DNA of 64,000 bases from the NCBI GenBank assembly GCA_963780165.1, contig CAWABB010000006.1:427007-491006 (forward strand), in the 5' to 3' direction. Origin of the DNA: CAWABB01 sp963780165 (GTDB lineage: Bacteria > Bacteroidota > Ignavibacteria > UBA10030 > UBA6906). The notes below the pieces were generated by a model. The model made no database searches and was not told the origin of the DNA. It saw nothing but the letters and a program-made list of their open reading frames with translations. The translations under genes and the position numbers were made by a program. Every line of letters starts with the position of its first letter. The stretch's first letter is position 1. Shown piece by piece: positions 35,963-44,902 of this stretch.

Positions 35963-38900
35963 TTATCTCACTTTTGCAAGCTTCCCGAGCGCCTCGCTCG
36001 AGTACCGTCCGTCCAGCGTCCGGGCAACGACCTTGTACAGATAAACCCCGTTGGCAACCTCGTCCCCGTCCCTGTCGCGTCCGTCCCAGGGTATGCGCAC
36101 GAACAGATCACCTGCGGTGATCGTCTCGAGGGAATGGATCAGCCGTCCGGCGACGGTGTAGATCTTCACGGCCACCGAGAGCGACGAGGGCTGATTGTGC
36201 CGGAACGTGAACTCCGTTTCGCGGGCGAACGGGTTGGGATAGTTGAAAACGTCCGTGATCGTCAGACCCTCGGCCGCGGCAACGGTAAAGTTGGTCTCTG
36301 ACATCGACGAATTGTTGTACGAGTCCCAGGCCCTCACGCGGAGGACGTGCTGTCCCGGCGCAAGCCCGGCGAGAGGGTACTGCACGGTCCCTTCTCTATA
36401 GTTGTCCAGCTTGCTGCTGTACCGCTCCGTGATGTCGATGCTCTCGCTGCTGTTGTTGACCCACGCCTCGATGCGGTGACCGATCCCGGAGCCGGAGGTA
36501 TTGATGCCGCTGGAATCCTTCAGATCGACGATCAACACGGGATTCGGGCTGACCATATCACCCGGCCTGAAGCTGCGATTTTCGAGGTACAACTCCAGGG
36601 TCGGGCCCTGCGAGTCGGCAACGGCGGTGGTGTCGGTCCCCCCGATCCGGATCATACCCGTGTAGGCGCTCCCGTCCACGGCGGGTGCCTCAACATACCC
36701 CACCAGGCGCGCGGCAGCATTGCTGTCTGCGTACGCAACGTCTTTGGGGACGACGAACGTCGCCTCGAACCGTCCCCCTGTGACCGAGTGCTCGCCGCGG
36801 AAGATCGTGCTGCCGGTCTCCAGGTAGTCCCAGTTGCGGCCCGGGTAGAAGTTCACGATGGTCTTGACCCGCGTGGCATCGTTCACGACCAGCGTGACCG
36901 TGCCGGAGAAGTTGGGATCAAACTGATTCGAAGCGTCCCGCATCGAGCCCTTCACGGTGACCCGGGAGAGCGACTTGAGCGGGATCAGCGACGTGCGCGG
37001 CGCGCCTCCGATGGAATCGACCGGTTCTCCGTTGACCGAGTCGATCGACGCGTATCGCGCAGGATACTGGAGCCTCATCGACGGATCGCCCAGCGCGACA
37101 TACTTCTGATCGTTCGTGAGGTTCCCGACGCCGATCTTGAACAGGAACAGGGCGGTCGCGGGCCTCTCCACCGCCACGCGGCCGAACCCGTCGCGGCCGA
37201 ACATTTCGCGGAACGTCCCCTGGGCCAGCGTCGCGTTGAACCCGGCATACACTTTCCGGGACGCGGAGATCACCGCCACCCCTCCCCCGTTCTGGCGGTT
37301 CATGAGCAGCTCGCCGCCCGACACGGTCTTCGGATCATCGAACTGCGTGAAGTTGCAGGTCGCGAGGAAGAAGAGCGGGAACCGGTCGGCGTTGACCATC
37401 GCAGGGATTGAGGTTCCGGTTTCGAGCACCCGCTCGTGAGCCCACACGCCCGGGTTCCCGTGCCCTGCCCAGCTCACCACGAGAACCCCCCGGTTGACAT
37501 TGTCAATGATCGCCTGGTATGCGCCCGGTTTCCGTCGACCCGCGGCGGTCGTGACCGTCGGGTAGTCGGCCAGGTACACCTTGATCTTCTCGAATTCGTC
37601 AGGCGTGAACCTGGTGGCCAGGCGCTCGGCGTCTTCGCTGTGGAGCACCCCGTCACCCACCTCGCCGCGCTCGGGCGTCCATGCGTCGTCGGCGGTGAAC
37701 AGGATCCGTTGTTTCCACGGGTCCTGGATAGAGCTGGTTTCATACCGGATGATCTTCTCTACGAGTGCAGCAGCCTCGGACACCGATCTCGCAGAGAGGC
37801 GCCCGTTCACGAGGGAGATCAGGTCCCCGCGCTCGAACTTCACGAAAAAGTCGTCCGTGCAGTAGCTTTGCACATCGTTGGTGGATTGCGCCGACTGCCA
37901 GGTCGGGACGTAGCTCGATTTCGAGCCGAGGATCCCTTTATAGTCGTACGACGCCCAGCCGAGGAACAGCACGAACGTGGGCTTCTTCGTCCACGTATCG
38001 TAGGCGTATTTCAGATAGTCCCTGATCGCGGTGATGTCAGGCACGCCCGAGGAGAACTCATTGTAGATCTGCCCCACCTCGGCAACAATAACGCCCAGAC
38101 CGCCGTGGGCCGGCTGCTCGCGGAATTCTTTCAGCCTGTCGGCTGAAGCCCTGAACTCACTGGAGGTGACGATGATCAGATCTGCGCCGTCGGCCTCACC
38201 GCGCAGGTTCTGATTTTGCATCGCTTGCGCCCCGGCCGGGGCCTTCCAGCCCTGGGCCGTCGTGGCGCAATACACGCCCGCCCGCCCCGCTGTTTCCCTG
38301 ACCTGGAATACGTACGAGCCCGTCACACCCTGGACCCGCCGGACGTTGGCATGATCCGTCACGTCCAGAATCACCGGCTCGGACAGGAATTGCTGCAGAC
38401 GGTATTCGACGACAGCCGCAGTGTCGGGTGCGCGGAACTGCAAATATCCGTCGACCGCCCAGAGCATGCGCTGGTACACGATCTCCAGCCAGTCCACATA
38501 CCCCACGCCGCCCGGGTCGGAGTAGGTGGAGTACGTGAAGTTCAGCTGGCTTTGCCCTGCGCTGAGCGTCGGCGTCGCAACCGCCTGGAACGCTCCAGTG
38601 GCCAGGTACGTATAGGCTTCGGGGTTGGCGCCAGCGATCGAATGCGTTCCGATGGTTTGTCCGTTCTCGCGCACGGTGAACGAAGCGGTTCTGCTCGCCG
38701 TCGACCCGAGGACGTACCGGTACGTCGCCTGCGAGCCGGGAACAAACCCGGGGAGCGCGTTCATGTACGTGAATGCCGCGCCTGACCCGCTGAACGATCG
38801 ACCGAACCAGTCCTTCCCCGATCGAAGTATGTTCACCTTCTCTTCTTCGACGAACACGCCGTCCAGGGTGGTCTCCGCGATCACGGTGGCCGGCTCGGAT

Positions 38901-40030
38901 TCCGAGGCAAGGCTTTGCATGCGCTTCCCGGCCACCCCGCCGTACGTCAGCCAGTAGTAGTTCTCCTCACTGTAGCGGTGAATCGAATGGCGAATGGTCC
39001 GGCCCGTCGCGTCGTAGCGCCATCCGCGGGTCGAGCGCCCGTAGAAGAGCACGTAGTCGTCCGGATCGAAACGCCCGTCCGCTTCCCCGGGGACCTCGAT
39101 GGCAATTTCCTCCAGGTCGGCCGGCCGACCCGCGAGGGGATCTTCGGCAAGTTCCCTCCCGCCACTCCCGAACAGCCGGATGGTCCGCGGATCAACTCCC
39201 GAGACCGGCACCCCGATGGCCTGGAGATACTGCGCGTTCAGCCGGTACACTCCTTCGTCGTCGATGGTCAGCCGTATCCAGCTCCCCGTGGCCAGCACGC
39301 TTGGGGTGGCAGCGATTTTCTTCTGCACGGTTTGCGTCCAGGAGCGCGCCGCGTTTGCGTTCAGAAGCGTCGGTCCGAGCAGCCGGAGATCGCCTTCCGT
39401 GATCCGGGGGCCGTTGGACGCCCCGAACAGGATCTCGACCCGGATGCGGGTATACGTGCGGATGGTACGGGTGGACGGATTGTACTGAACAGGATAGACG
39501 CGGAGTCCCGCAATCAGGAGCGACCGAGACTTGCCGACGCCGGCCAAATCAGTGATGGCGGCCGGCTGCCAGTCGGCGCGCGCCGCGGCCTGGTTATCAT
39601 ACTCGAAGATCTCTACTTCCGGAAGATCGTCGCGCATCCGGGAGCGAGGCACCGGTACAAGGGTGGCGCCGGGGAGGTCCGTGTAGTCGGAGGCGACCAC
39701 CCTGGCCGAGACGCCGGCTTCGGTCGGAACAGCAAACGAGAAGTACCTGAATCTGAGGTCCGGGGAACCCGGAGGGGCGGTCAGCACCGAGGCGTCAAAC
39801 GGAACCTGAACGTATTCGGCGGCGTCGGATCGGATCGTCCGGCGGGCACCGTACTGTGGCCGGTATTCGATGAGCAGGGAGCCTGCGTCGGCTCGAAGCA
39901 CCTTCACATCATCGAACAACCCGTCGGCCGCGTCTGCCGCACGCGGACGAAGTCCGGCGTCCGCGGCGCTCGCCACGGAGGCTGCGAGAGCCACAAGCAG
40001 AGATAGAATGCCGAACCTGAGCATCTTCAT
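35963..40030 (-). CDS. porU: T9SS C-terminal signal peptidase/sortase PorU (gingipain C25 family)
   Basis: About 1,355 residues. PorU removes the C-terminal signal from T9SS cargo and attaches it to the outer membrane. Signal peptide MKMLRFGILSLLVALAASVASA (start at 40030 or 40024). An N-terminal pro-like and beta domain covers about 1-560, then the C25 caspase-like domain with catalytic His in SWAGHGNPGVWAHE (about H858) and Cys in FFLATCNFTQFDDP (about C892). The end has its own sorting-type domain (FNYPNPFARETEF ... NGVYLYKVVAR). No ribosome site; nine T residues and a terminator-like hairpin immediately precede the ATG. First gene of a five-gene minus-strand operon. Confidence 0.92.
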   Translation of the reverse strand: MKMLRFGILSLLVALAASVASAADAGLRPRAADAADGLFDDVKVLRADAGSLLIEYRPQYGARRTIRSDAAEYVQVPFDASVLTAPPGSPDLRFRYFSFAVPTEAGVSARVVASDYTDLPGATLVPVPRSRMRDDLPEVEIFEYDNQAAARADWQPAAITDLAGVGKSRSLLIAGLRVYPVQYNPSTRTIRTYTRIRVEILFGASNGPRITEGDLRLLGPTLLNANAARSWTQTVQKKIAATPSVLATGSWIRLTIDDEGVYRLNAQYLQAIGVPVSGVDPRTIRLFGSGGRELAEDPLAGRPADLEEIAIEVPGEADGRFDPDDYVLFYGRSTRGWRYDATGRTIRHSIHRYSEENYYWLTYGGVAGKRMQSLASESEPATVIAETTLDGVFVEEEKVNILRSGKDWFGRSFSGSGAAFTYMNALPGFVPGSQATYRYVLGSTASRTASFTVRENGQTIGTHSIAGANPEAYTYLATGAFQAVATPTLSAGQSQLNFTYSTYSDPGGVGYVDWLEIVYQRMLWAVDGYLQFRAPDTAAVVEYRLQQFLSEPVILDVTDHANVRRVQGVTGSYVFQVRETAGRAGVYCATTAQGWKAPAGAQAMQNQNLRGEADGADLIIVTSSEFRASADRLKEFREQPAHGGLGVIVAEVGQIYNEFSSGVPDITAIRDYLKYAYDTWTKKPTFVLFLGWASYDYKGILGSKSSYVPTWQSAQSTNDVQSYCTDDFFVKFERGDLISLVNGRLSARSVSEAAALVEKIIRYETSSIQDPWKQRILFTADDAWTPERGEVGDGVLHSEDAERLATRFTPDEFEKIKVYLADYPTVTTAAGRRKPGAYQAIIDNVNRGVLVVSWAGHGNPGVWAHERVLETGTSIPAMVNADRFPLFFLATCNFTQFDDPKTVSGGELLMNRQNGGGVAVISASRKVYAGFNATLAQGTFREMFGRDGFGRVAVERPATALFLFKIGVGNLTNDQKYVALGDPSMRLQYPARYASIDSVNGEPVDSIGGAPRTSLIPLKSLSRVTVKGSMRDASNQFDPNFSGTVTLVVNDATRVKTIVNFYPGRNWDYLETGSTIFRGEHSVTGGRFEATFVVPKDVAYADSNAAARLVGYVEAPAVDGSAYTGMIRIGGTDTTAVADSQGPTLELYLENRSFRPGDMVSPNPVLIVDLKDSSGINTSGSGIGHRIEAWVNNSSESIDITERYSSKLDNYREGTVQYPLAGLAPGQHVLRVRAWDSYNNSSMSETNFTVAAAEGLTITDVFNYPNPFARETEFTFRHNQPSSLSVAVKIYTVAGRLIHSLETITAGDLFVRIPWDGRDRDGDEVANGVYLYKVVARTLDGRYSSEALGKLAKVR

Positions 40031-40033
40031 AGC

Positions 40034-40072
40034 AAAAAAAAACCGAACGTTAGCGTTTGCTATGACATTCGG
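40034..40072 (-). terminator. Terminator-like hairpin with U9 in the porU leader (attenuator candidate)
   Basis: On the porU-strand RNA: 8-bp stem CCGAAUGU/ACGUUCGG with one G-U pair, a 2-base bulge, an inner 4-bp stem UAGC/GCUA with an AAAC loop, then nine U. The G-U pair becomes a C-A mismatch on the other strand, so the hairpin belongs to the porU strand. No gene upstream on that strand needs a terminator here. Confidence 0.65.
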
Positions 40073-40182
40073 CGCTGGTGCATCAGACACGTCACCGGCC
40101 GTCATAGACTTGTTTGATAAAAGATCCCCGCCCCGACCAACGGCACATAGGAGGTCCGGGCGCGATCCCGGGCGTCCCTCCT
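40070..40182 (-). promoter_or_regulatory. Structured porU leader: possible antiterminator and upstream stem
   Basis: CGGC/GCCG plus GGUG/CACC (40070-40101) can pair and use the three bases that start the terminator stem (40070-40072), so the two folds exclude each other. Further upstream, AGGAGG/CCUCCU encloses CCGGG/CCCGG (40149-40182). A frame of 18 codons (ATG at about 40148, TGA inside the antiterminator arm) exists but has no free ribosome site. No known riboswitch consensus recognised. Confidence 0.45.
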
Positions 40183-40241
40183 CTTGAAATCCTTTAGCCA
40201 AACAATTCTATAGGCCCTGCTCCGCTGTGATGCTGAAACAG

Positions 40242-40270
40242 AAGATAACCAGAGCGCGAAAGAAAGTCAA
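40242..40270 (-). promoter_or_regulatory. porU operon promoter
   Basis: Minus strand TTGACT (40270-40265), 17-base spacer, TATCTT (40247-40242). Gives a leader of about 205 bases before the porU ATG. Confidence 0.6.
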
Positions 40271-40303
40271 GTAAACGTCCGGCACCGATCAGTGTGCACT
40301 CCA

Positions 40304-40332
40304 TTGATTCTCGGGGCGGAAAATGGTAAATT
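40304..40332 (+). promoter_or_regulatory. glgA operon promoter
   Basis: TTGATT (40304-40309), 17-base spacer, TAAATT (40327-40332). RNA would start at about 40339, excluding the in-frame ATG at 40336 and supporting ATG 40375. Confidence 0.55.
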
Positions 40333-40374
40333 GTAATGATTATTGCTCTTCTCCGCTCCTCACCCCGGGTGCTC

Positions 40375-41853
40375 ATGGCGCGTCCACTGAATGTGTTGTT
40401 CCTTTCCAGCGAGGTAGAGCCGTTCGCCAAGACGGGTGGCCTCGCGGATGTTTCCGGCGCTCTTCCGCAGGTCCTGAAGGCCCTCGGTCAGGAGGTCCGC
40501 GTCATGATGCCGCGCTACGGCAGCATCAACGACCGGAAGTCCCACCTGCACGAGATGATCAGGCTCAAGGACATCGAGGTCCCCGTCGGGAAGAAGTCCT
40601 ACCCCGCCAGCGTGAAGTCCTCGTTCCTGACCAGCGTGCACGACAAGGTCCAGGTCTATTTCCTCGACAACGAGCATTTCTTCGGCAGGCCGGGTCTGTA
40701 CGTCCATCCGGACTCCAAAAAGGACTATGCGGACAACGACGAGCGGTTCATCTTCTTCTGCCGGGGCGTGTTTGAGTCCCTCCGCCGGATGGGCTGGGCG
40801 CCCGACATCATCCATGCAAATGACTGGCCGACCGGGTTGGTCCCCGCGTACCTGAAGACGATGTATGCCAACGACCCGCTCTTCAAGGACACGCGGACCG
40901 TGTTCACGATTCACAACATGGCCTACCAGGGACAGTTCCCCGCCGCATCGTTCGCGAAGACACACCTCCCTCCCGAAACATTCTCGCTGGAAGGCGTGGA
41001 GGCGTACGGGAAGCTGAACTTCCTCAAGGCCGGGCTTGTCTACAGCGACGCCGTCACGACGGTCAGCCAGAAATACGCGGAAGAGATCTGTTCGTCGGAA
41101 GAGTTCGGATCCGGCCTCCAGGGCGTCGTCGCGGCGCGGAGGAAGCAGCTCACGGGCATCGTGAACGGCGTGGACTACACGCAGTGGGACCCGATCGTCG
41201 ACGAGCATATCCCCCACCGGTACGATGTGCGATCGCTGGACATGAAGGTGGGAAACAAGAAGGCGCTGCTGGACAAGATGGGGCTGCCGTTCGACGAGCA
41301 CATTCCCGTCATCGGGATGATCTCGCGTCTCGCAGACCAGAAGGGGTTCGACATCCTGGGCGAGGTGCTGGACGAGTTCCTGAAGCTCGATCTGCAGTTC
41401 GTGGTCCTGGGGACCGGCGACAAGAAGTACCACGACATGTTCGAACGCGCGGCGAAGAAGCACCCCACGAAGATGGCCGTGGCGCTGACGTTCAACAACA
41501 GCCTCGCGCACCTGATCGAGGCCGGCGCCGACATGTTCCTGATGCCGTCCCGGTACGAGCCCTGCGGGCTCAACCAGATCTACAGCCTCCGCTACGGGAC
41601 CGTGCCGATCGTCCGCGCCACGGGCGGGCTCGAGGACACGATCGATGACATCTCGGGCTCGTCGGGGACCGGGTTCAAGTTCACGGGGTATTCCGGCGCC
41701 GACCTGCTCAAGGCGGTGCAGCGCGCGCTGGTCGCCTTCGCCAACCAGTCGACCTGGAAGAAGCTGATGAGGGCGGGGATGGCGAAGGACTTCTCCTGGG
41801 AAGCTTCCGCGAAGAAATACCTGCAGGTGTACAGGAGCCTCGCAAGGAAGTGA
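40375..41853 (+). CDS. glgA: Glycogen synthase (ADP-glucose type, GT5)
   Basis: 492 residues, the usual GlgA length. Transfers glucose from ADP-glucose to the growing alpha-1,4-glucan in the cytoplasm. N-terminal nucleotide-sugar loop VLFLSSEVEPFAKTGGLADVSG (Lys19 of KTGGL), HNMAYQG (about residue 183), GIVNGVDYTQWDP, and the C-terminal GT-B motif MPSRYEPCGLNQIYSLRYGT with the catalytic Glu and the GGLEDTI loop. First gene of a plus-strand run; no other glycogen gene is next to it. Confidence 0.93.
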   Translation: MARPLNVLFLSSEVEPFAKTGGLADVSGALPQVLKALGQEVRVMMPRYGSINDRKSHLHEMIRLKDIEVPVGKKSYPASVKSSFLTSVHDKVQVYFLDNEHFFGRPGLYVHPDSKKDYADNDERFIFFCRGVFESLRRMGWAPDIIHANDWPTGLVPAYLKTMYANDPLFKDTRTVFTIHNMAYQGQFPAASFAKTHLPPETFSLEGVEAYGKLNFLKAGLVYSDAVTTVSQKYAEEICSSEEFGSGLQGVVAARRKQLTGIVNGVDYTQWDPIVDEHIPHRYDVRSLDMKVGNKKALLDKMGLPFDEHIPVIGMISRLADQKGFDILGEVLDEFLKLDLQFVVLGTGDKKYHDMFERAAKKHPTKMAVALTFNNSLAHLIEAGADMFLMPSRYEPCGLNQIYSLRYGTVPIVRATGGLEDTIDDISGSSGTGFKFTGYSGADLLKAVQRALVAFANQSTWKKLMRAGMAKDFSWEASAKKYLQVYRSLARK

Positions 41854-42434
41854 CCGCTCGCCGCGCCGCCGTCTTTCTGGACAGGGACGGCACCATCAAT
41901 GAAGAAGTAGATTTCGTCAGGACCCCGGCGGAGCTCGTGCTCATCCCGGGCGCCGCGGCTGCTGTGCGCCGTCTCAACGACGCGGGACTGGTCAGTTGCG
42001 TGATCTCCAACCAGTCGGGCGTCGCGCGGGGATTCTACACCGAGGCCGAGCTTGTCGGAATCCACGCGAAACTCGAGCGCGACCTTGCAGAGGCCGGTGG
42101 CCGGATCGATCGCATCTATTACTGCCCCCATCATCCCACGAAGGGACTTCCCCCGTACGATGTCGTATGCGAGTGCCGGAAGCCTGCGCCCGGCATGCTG
42201 CTCAAGGGAGCGCGCGAGTTCGATGTCGACCTCTCCCGGTCTTTCGTCGTCGGCGACCGCGACGTCGACATCCAGGTCGGGAAGGCCGTCGGCGCCTACG
42301 CGATTCTCGTCCTGACCGGCTACGGGCAGAAGACCCGCGAAGAGATCGCCGGGACGGACATCGTTCCAGATTACGTAGCGTCGGATCTAGCTGGCGCCGT
42401 CATGCACATCCTCCAGAAATATGACCATCGCTGA
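41850..42434 (+). CDS. gmhB: D-glycero-D-manno-heptose-1,7-bisphosphate 7-phosphatase (HAD family)
   Basis: 194 residues, GTG start overlapping the glgA stop. HAD motif I FLDRDGTINEE (D10, D12), motif II SNQSGVARG, the GmhB zinc-binding loop YYCPHHPTKG...VCECRKP (Cys-His-Cys-Cys) and motif III/IV KPAPGMLL and VGDRDVDIQVGKAVG. It removes the C7 phosphate in ADP-heptose synthesis for lipopolysaccharide inner core, and would act after a kinase like the one at 21,123. A closely related histidinol-phosphatase role is less likely. Confidence 0.88.
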   Translation: MTARRAAVFLDRDGTINEEVDFVRTPAELVLIPGAAAAVRRLNDAGLVSCVISNQSGVARGFYTEAELVGIHAKLERDLAEAGGRIDRIYYCPHHPTKGLPPYDVVCECRKPAPGMLLKGAREFDVDLSRSFVVGDRDVDIQVGKAVGAYAILVLTGYGQKTREEIAGTDIVPDYVASDLAGAVMHILQKYDHR

Positions 42435-43650
42435 TAGCATGCCCGGCGTGCGCCGGTTAATCCCCGTTCTTGCCATCGTCGCGGCGGCATGCCTGTCCAT
42501 CACGGGCTGCAGCAAGGAGCCCGGCGAAGCCGAGTCGCTGGTCGGCTCGCTCCCGGTGGACTCGTTCGATATCCGGGACACCACCATCGTAGCAGATTCC
42601 TCGTGGAGCGCCAGGCGCTACATCCCGATGAACAGCACGGTGAACCTCCTCGGCCGGACGTTCGAGGGGTACCAGGCCATCAGCATGGTGCAGTTCTATA
42701 ATATCCCTAGTCGCGACACGATCCTCGTTGAATCGGCCACACTCACCCTGACGGCGGTGACCTGGTACGGGGATTCCTCCGGGACGCTCGGAATCACCGC
42801 GCATCGCATCGAGCGCGGCTGGAATCCCGATGCGGTGACATGGGACTCGGTGCAGACTGGCTTCTATGAGGCGGGCGTGGAGCGGGGCTCGTACTCCGGC
42901 GGGGCGGGACCCGACACGCAGTCCATTGTGATCTCCCTCGATACCGCCATGGTCCGCCAGTGGTGCCGCCGGCTCGCCACCGACGCCGTGCCGAACTACG
43001 GCGTCGCCCTCGTGCCGACCCCGGGCAGCATCATCGCGCGAGGCATCGGAACTTTTACCACCGACTCGGTCTCCTACTGGCCGACGCTGCGCGTGATGGC
43101 CGTGAACGTCGCCGGCACGAAGCGCGACACCTCCACGTACACGGGCGGCATCGATTCGTTCGTGGGCAATCAGGACAACGTCGCGCAGGATCCGTCGCTG
43201 CTCTACCTGATGGCCGGCGTGGCGTACCGCTCGCAAGTGCACTTCCCGATGACAAGCATCCCGCGCGGCGCCATCATCAATGCCGCCAGGATGGAACTCG
43301 CATTCAATGACGGGGGGTCGAACCTGAGCAGGTTCGTGAAGGTGCGCGTCGTGTCCGCCCAGCTCCTGGTGGGAGGATCCGAGATCACCTCCACGTCCGA
43401 GTCCGAGGTGTCCGGCGCGTACGGGTATCCGGATTCCGGTTCGACGGTCCACTACTCCTTCGACGCGCGCCACCTTGCCCAGGCGTGGGTGCGCGGCCCG
43501 AACTACGGCGCGCTGCTGCGGACCGTGAACAGCGCCGAGACCCGGAGCATCGACCGGTACGTCTTCCACAATGAGCGGAGCGCCGATCCGGCACTGCGGC
43601 CGCGACTCCACGTGACGTACTCGGTTCCGAAGCAGGGAGGCTCGCAATGA
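42421..43650 (+). CDS. DNRLRE-type lipoprotein of unknown function
   Basis: 409 residues. Lipoprotein signal: hydrophobic stretch then lipobox LSITGC at about residues 25-30. The body has two DNRLRE-like beta-sandwich modules, marked by YQAISMVQFYNIPSRDTILVES ... LTLTAV and RSQVHFPMTSIPRGAIINAARMEL, then a pattern ending in LRPRLHVTY. Such modules occur in extracellular adhesive or structural proteins. It overlaps gmhB by 14 bases and the next gene by four, so this is one operon. ATG 42439 is an alternative start. Confidence 0.7.
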   Translation: MTIADSMPGVRRLIPVLAIVAAACLSITGCSKEPGEAESLVGSLPVDSFDIRDTTIVADSSWSARRYIPMNSTVNLLGRTFEGYQAISMVQFYNIPSRDTILVESATLTLTAVTWYGDSSGTLGITAHRIERGWNPDAVTWDSVQTGFYEAGVERGSYSGGAGPDTQSIVISLDTAMVRQWCRRLATDAVPNYGVALVPTPGSIIARGIGTFTTDSVSYWPTLRVMAVNVAGTKRDTSTYTGGIDSFVGNQDNVAQDPSLLYLMAGVAYRSQVHFPMTSIPRGAIINAARMELAFNDGGSNLSRFVKVRVVSAQLLVGGSEITSTSESEVSGAYGYPDSGSTVHYSFDARHLAQAWVRGPNYGALLRTVNSAETRSIDRYVFHNERSADPALRPRLHVTYSVPKQGGSQ

Positions 43651-44900
43651 AGCCCCGGGCACTCGCCTTCCTGCTCCTCGCCGCCCTGACGGCGGACCTG
43701 TCGCACGCGCAGAGCGGAGGTTCGGCCTACTCTCTCTTCGGCATCGGCGACCTGCGCTACTACCCGAGCGTCAGAAGCCTCGGGATGGGATCGACCGGGC
43801 TCAGCCTGCAGTCGCCATACACGATCAACGCCGCCAACCCGGCGGCATGGGCGCGCATTGCTCAGACGCGGCTTGAAGCCGGCCTCTACTACGAAGGGTA
43901 CAACTCCACTGATGGCGACCGCACGCGGTACCTCGGGGGCGTCGGGTTCTCCGGCGGCATGCTCGCCATCCCCCTGTCGACAGACCGCGGCATCGTGCTC
44001 GTCGGCGGGTTCAATCCGTACGCCAGCTCGGACTACGACGTCACAACCCGGCAATCGTACTCCTCGTCGACCGATTCGACCTCATTCCTCGTTAGGCAGG
44101 TCGAGGACGGACGGATCTCGCAGGCGCAGATCGGGCTCTCGTGGGCGCCGCTCCCCGACTTCACTGTGGGCGCGGCGTTTCTCTTCCGGTTCGGCAAGTA
44201 CACGAAGACGCTCGAGCAATCGGCCACGGAGACCGGCTATGCAGGCGGCACGATGACGCAGGAGACATCGTTGCGAGGAACGGCCCTTAGCGTGGGCGCG
44301 CAACTGGAGAGCCTCGGAAGAATCGCCCCGTCGCTCGCACCCTTCTCCCTGGGGGTAGCGTTCACCTCGGGCGGCAACCTCTCGTTCTCTGTCGACCGGC
44401 TGTTCGCGTACGCCGCGGAAAAGGACACGATTGAGACGTTCGATTCTTCGACGAAACTCCCGATCACCATCGGCGTCGGGATCGGCTACCAGTTGAGCCC
44501 CCGCTGGGTCGCCGCGCTGGACGTCGTGCACCAGCCGTGGACCACGGTGCGCCTCGAAGGACGGCCGGTCAGCACATTGAAGAACGGCACGCGGTTCGGG
44601 CTGGGCCTCGAGCACGCCGGATCACGGGAGCTCAACGCCTCGTGGATCGACAGGTGCGCCTACCGGTTGGGCGGATCGTATTCGTCCACGTACCTGAACG
44701 TCAACGGCACATCGATCGACGAGTGGTCTCTCTCCGCCGGCGCCACGATCCCTTTGAGCGGCGAGAATCGTATCGCGTTCGCCTTCGAAGGCGGCCAACG
44801 CGGGACCATCGCCCAGGGGCTCATCAAGGACACTATTATACGGTTCCACGTGGCCCTTCTGGTCAGCGAACTCTGGTTTACCCGTCCCGAGGAAGATTAG
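43647..44900 (+). CDS. Outer-membrane beta-barrel protein (PorV/FadL-like fold)
   Basis: 417 residues, ATGA overlap with the lipoprotein gene. Signal peptide MKPRALAFLLLAALTADLSHAQ. N-terminus SGGSAYSLFGIGDLRYYPSVRSLGMG and TINAANPAAWARI resembles the PorV/UPF0164 pattern with NPA. Alternating strands to the end. Probably the outer-membrane partner of the upstream lipoprotein; role unknown. Confidence 0.72.
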   Translation: MKPRALAFLLLAALTADLSHAQSGGSAYSLFGIGDLRYYPSVRSLGMGSTGLSLQSPYTINAANPAAWARIAQTRLEAGLYYEGYNSTDGDRTRYLGGVGFSGGMLAIPLSTDRGIVLVGGFNPYASSDYDVTTRQSYSSSTDSTSFLVRQVEDGRISQAQIGLSWAPLPDFTVGAAFLFRFGKYTKTLEQSATETGYAGGTMTQETSLRGTALSVGAQLESLGRIAPSLAPFSLGVAFTSGGNLSFSVDRLFAYAAEKDTIETFDSSTKLPITIGVGIGYQLSPRWVAALDVVHQPWTTVRLEGRPVSTLKNGTRFGLGLEHAGSRELNASWIDRCAYRLGGSYSSTYLNVNGTSIDEWSLSAGATIPLSGENRIAFAFEGGQRGTIAQGLIKDTIIRFHVALLVSELWFTRPEED

Positions 44901-44902
44901 AC

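Noticed and set aside
40090..40148. 18-codon leader peptide gene in the porU leader
   Set aside because: It ends in the antiterminator arm, which is attractive, but the bases before its ATG are CCTCCT, the opposite of a ribosome site, so it is only mentioned.
40031..40240. Cyclic-di-GMP or other known riboswitch in the porU leader
   Set aside because: I searched by eye for conserved cores of common classes and found none; only the terminator/antiterminator geometry is supported.
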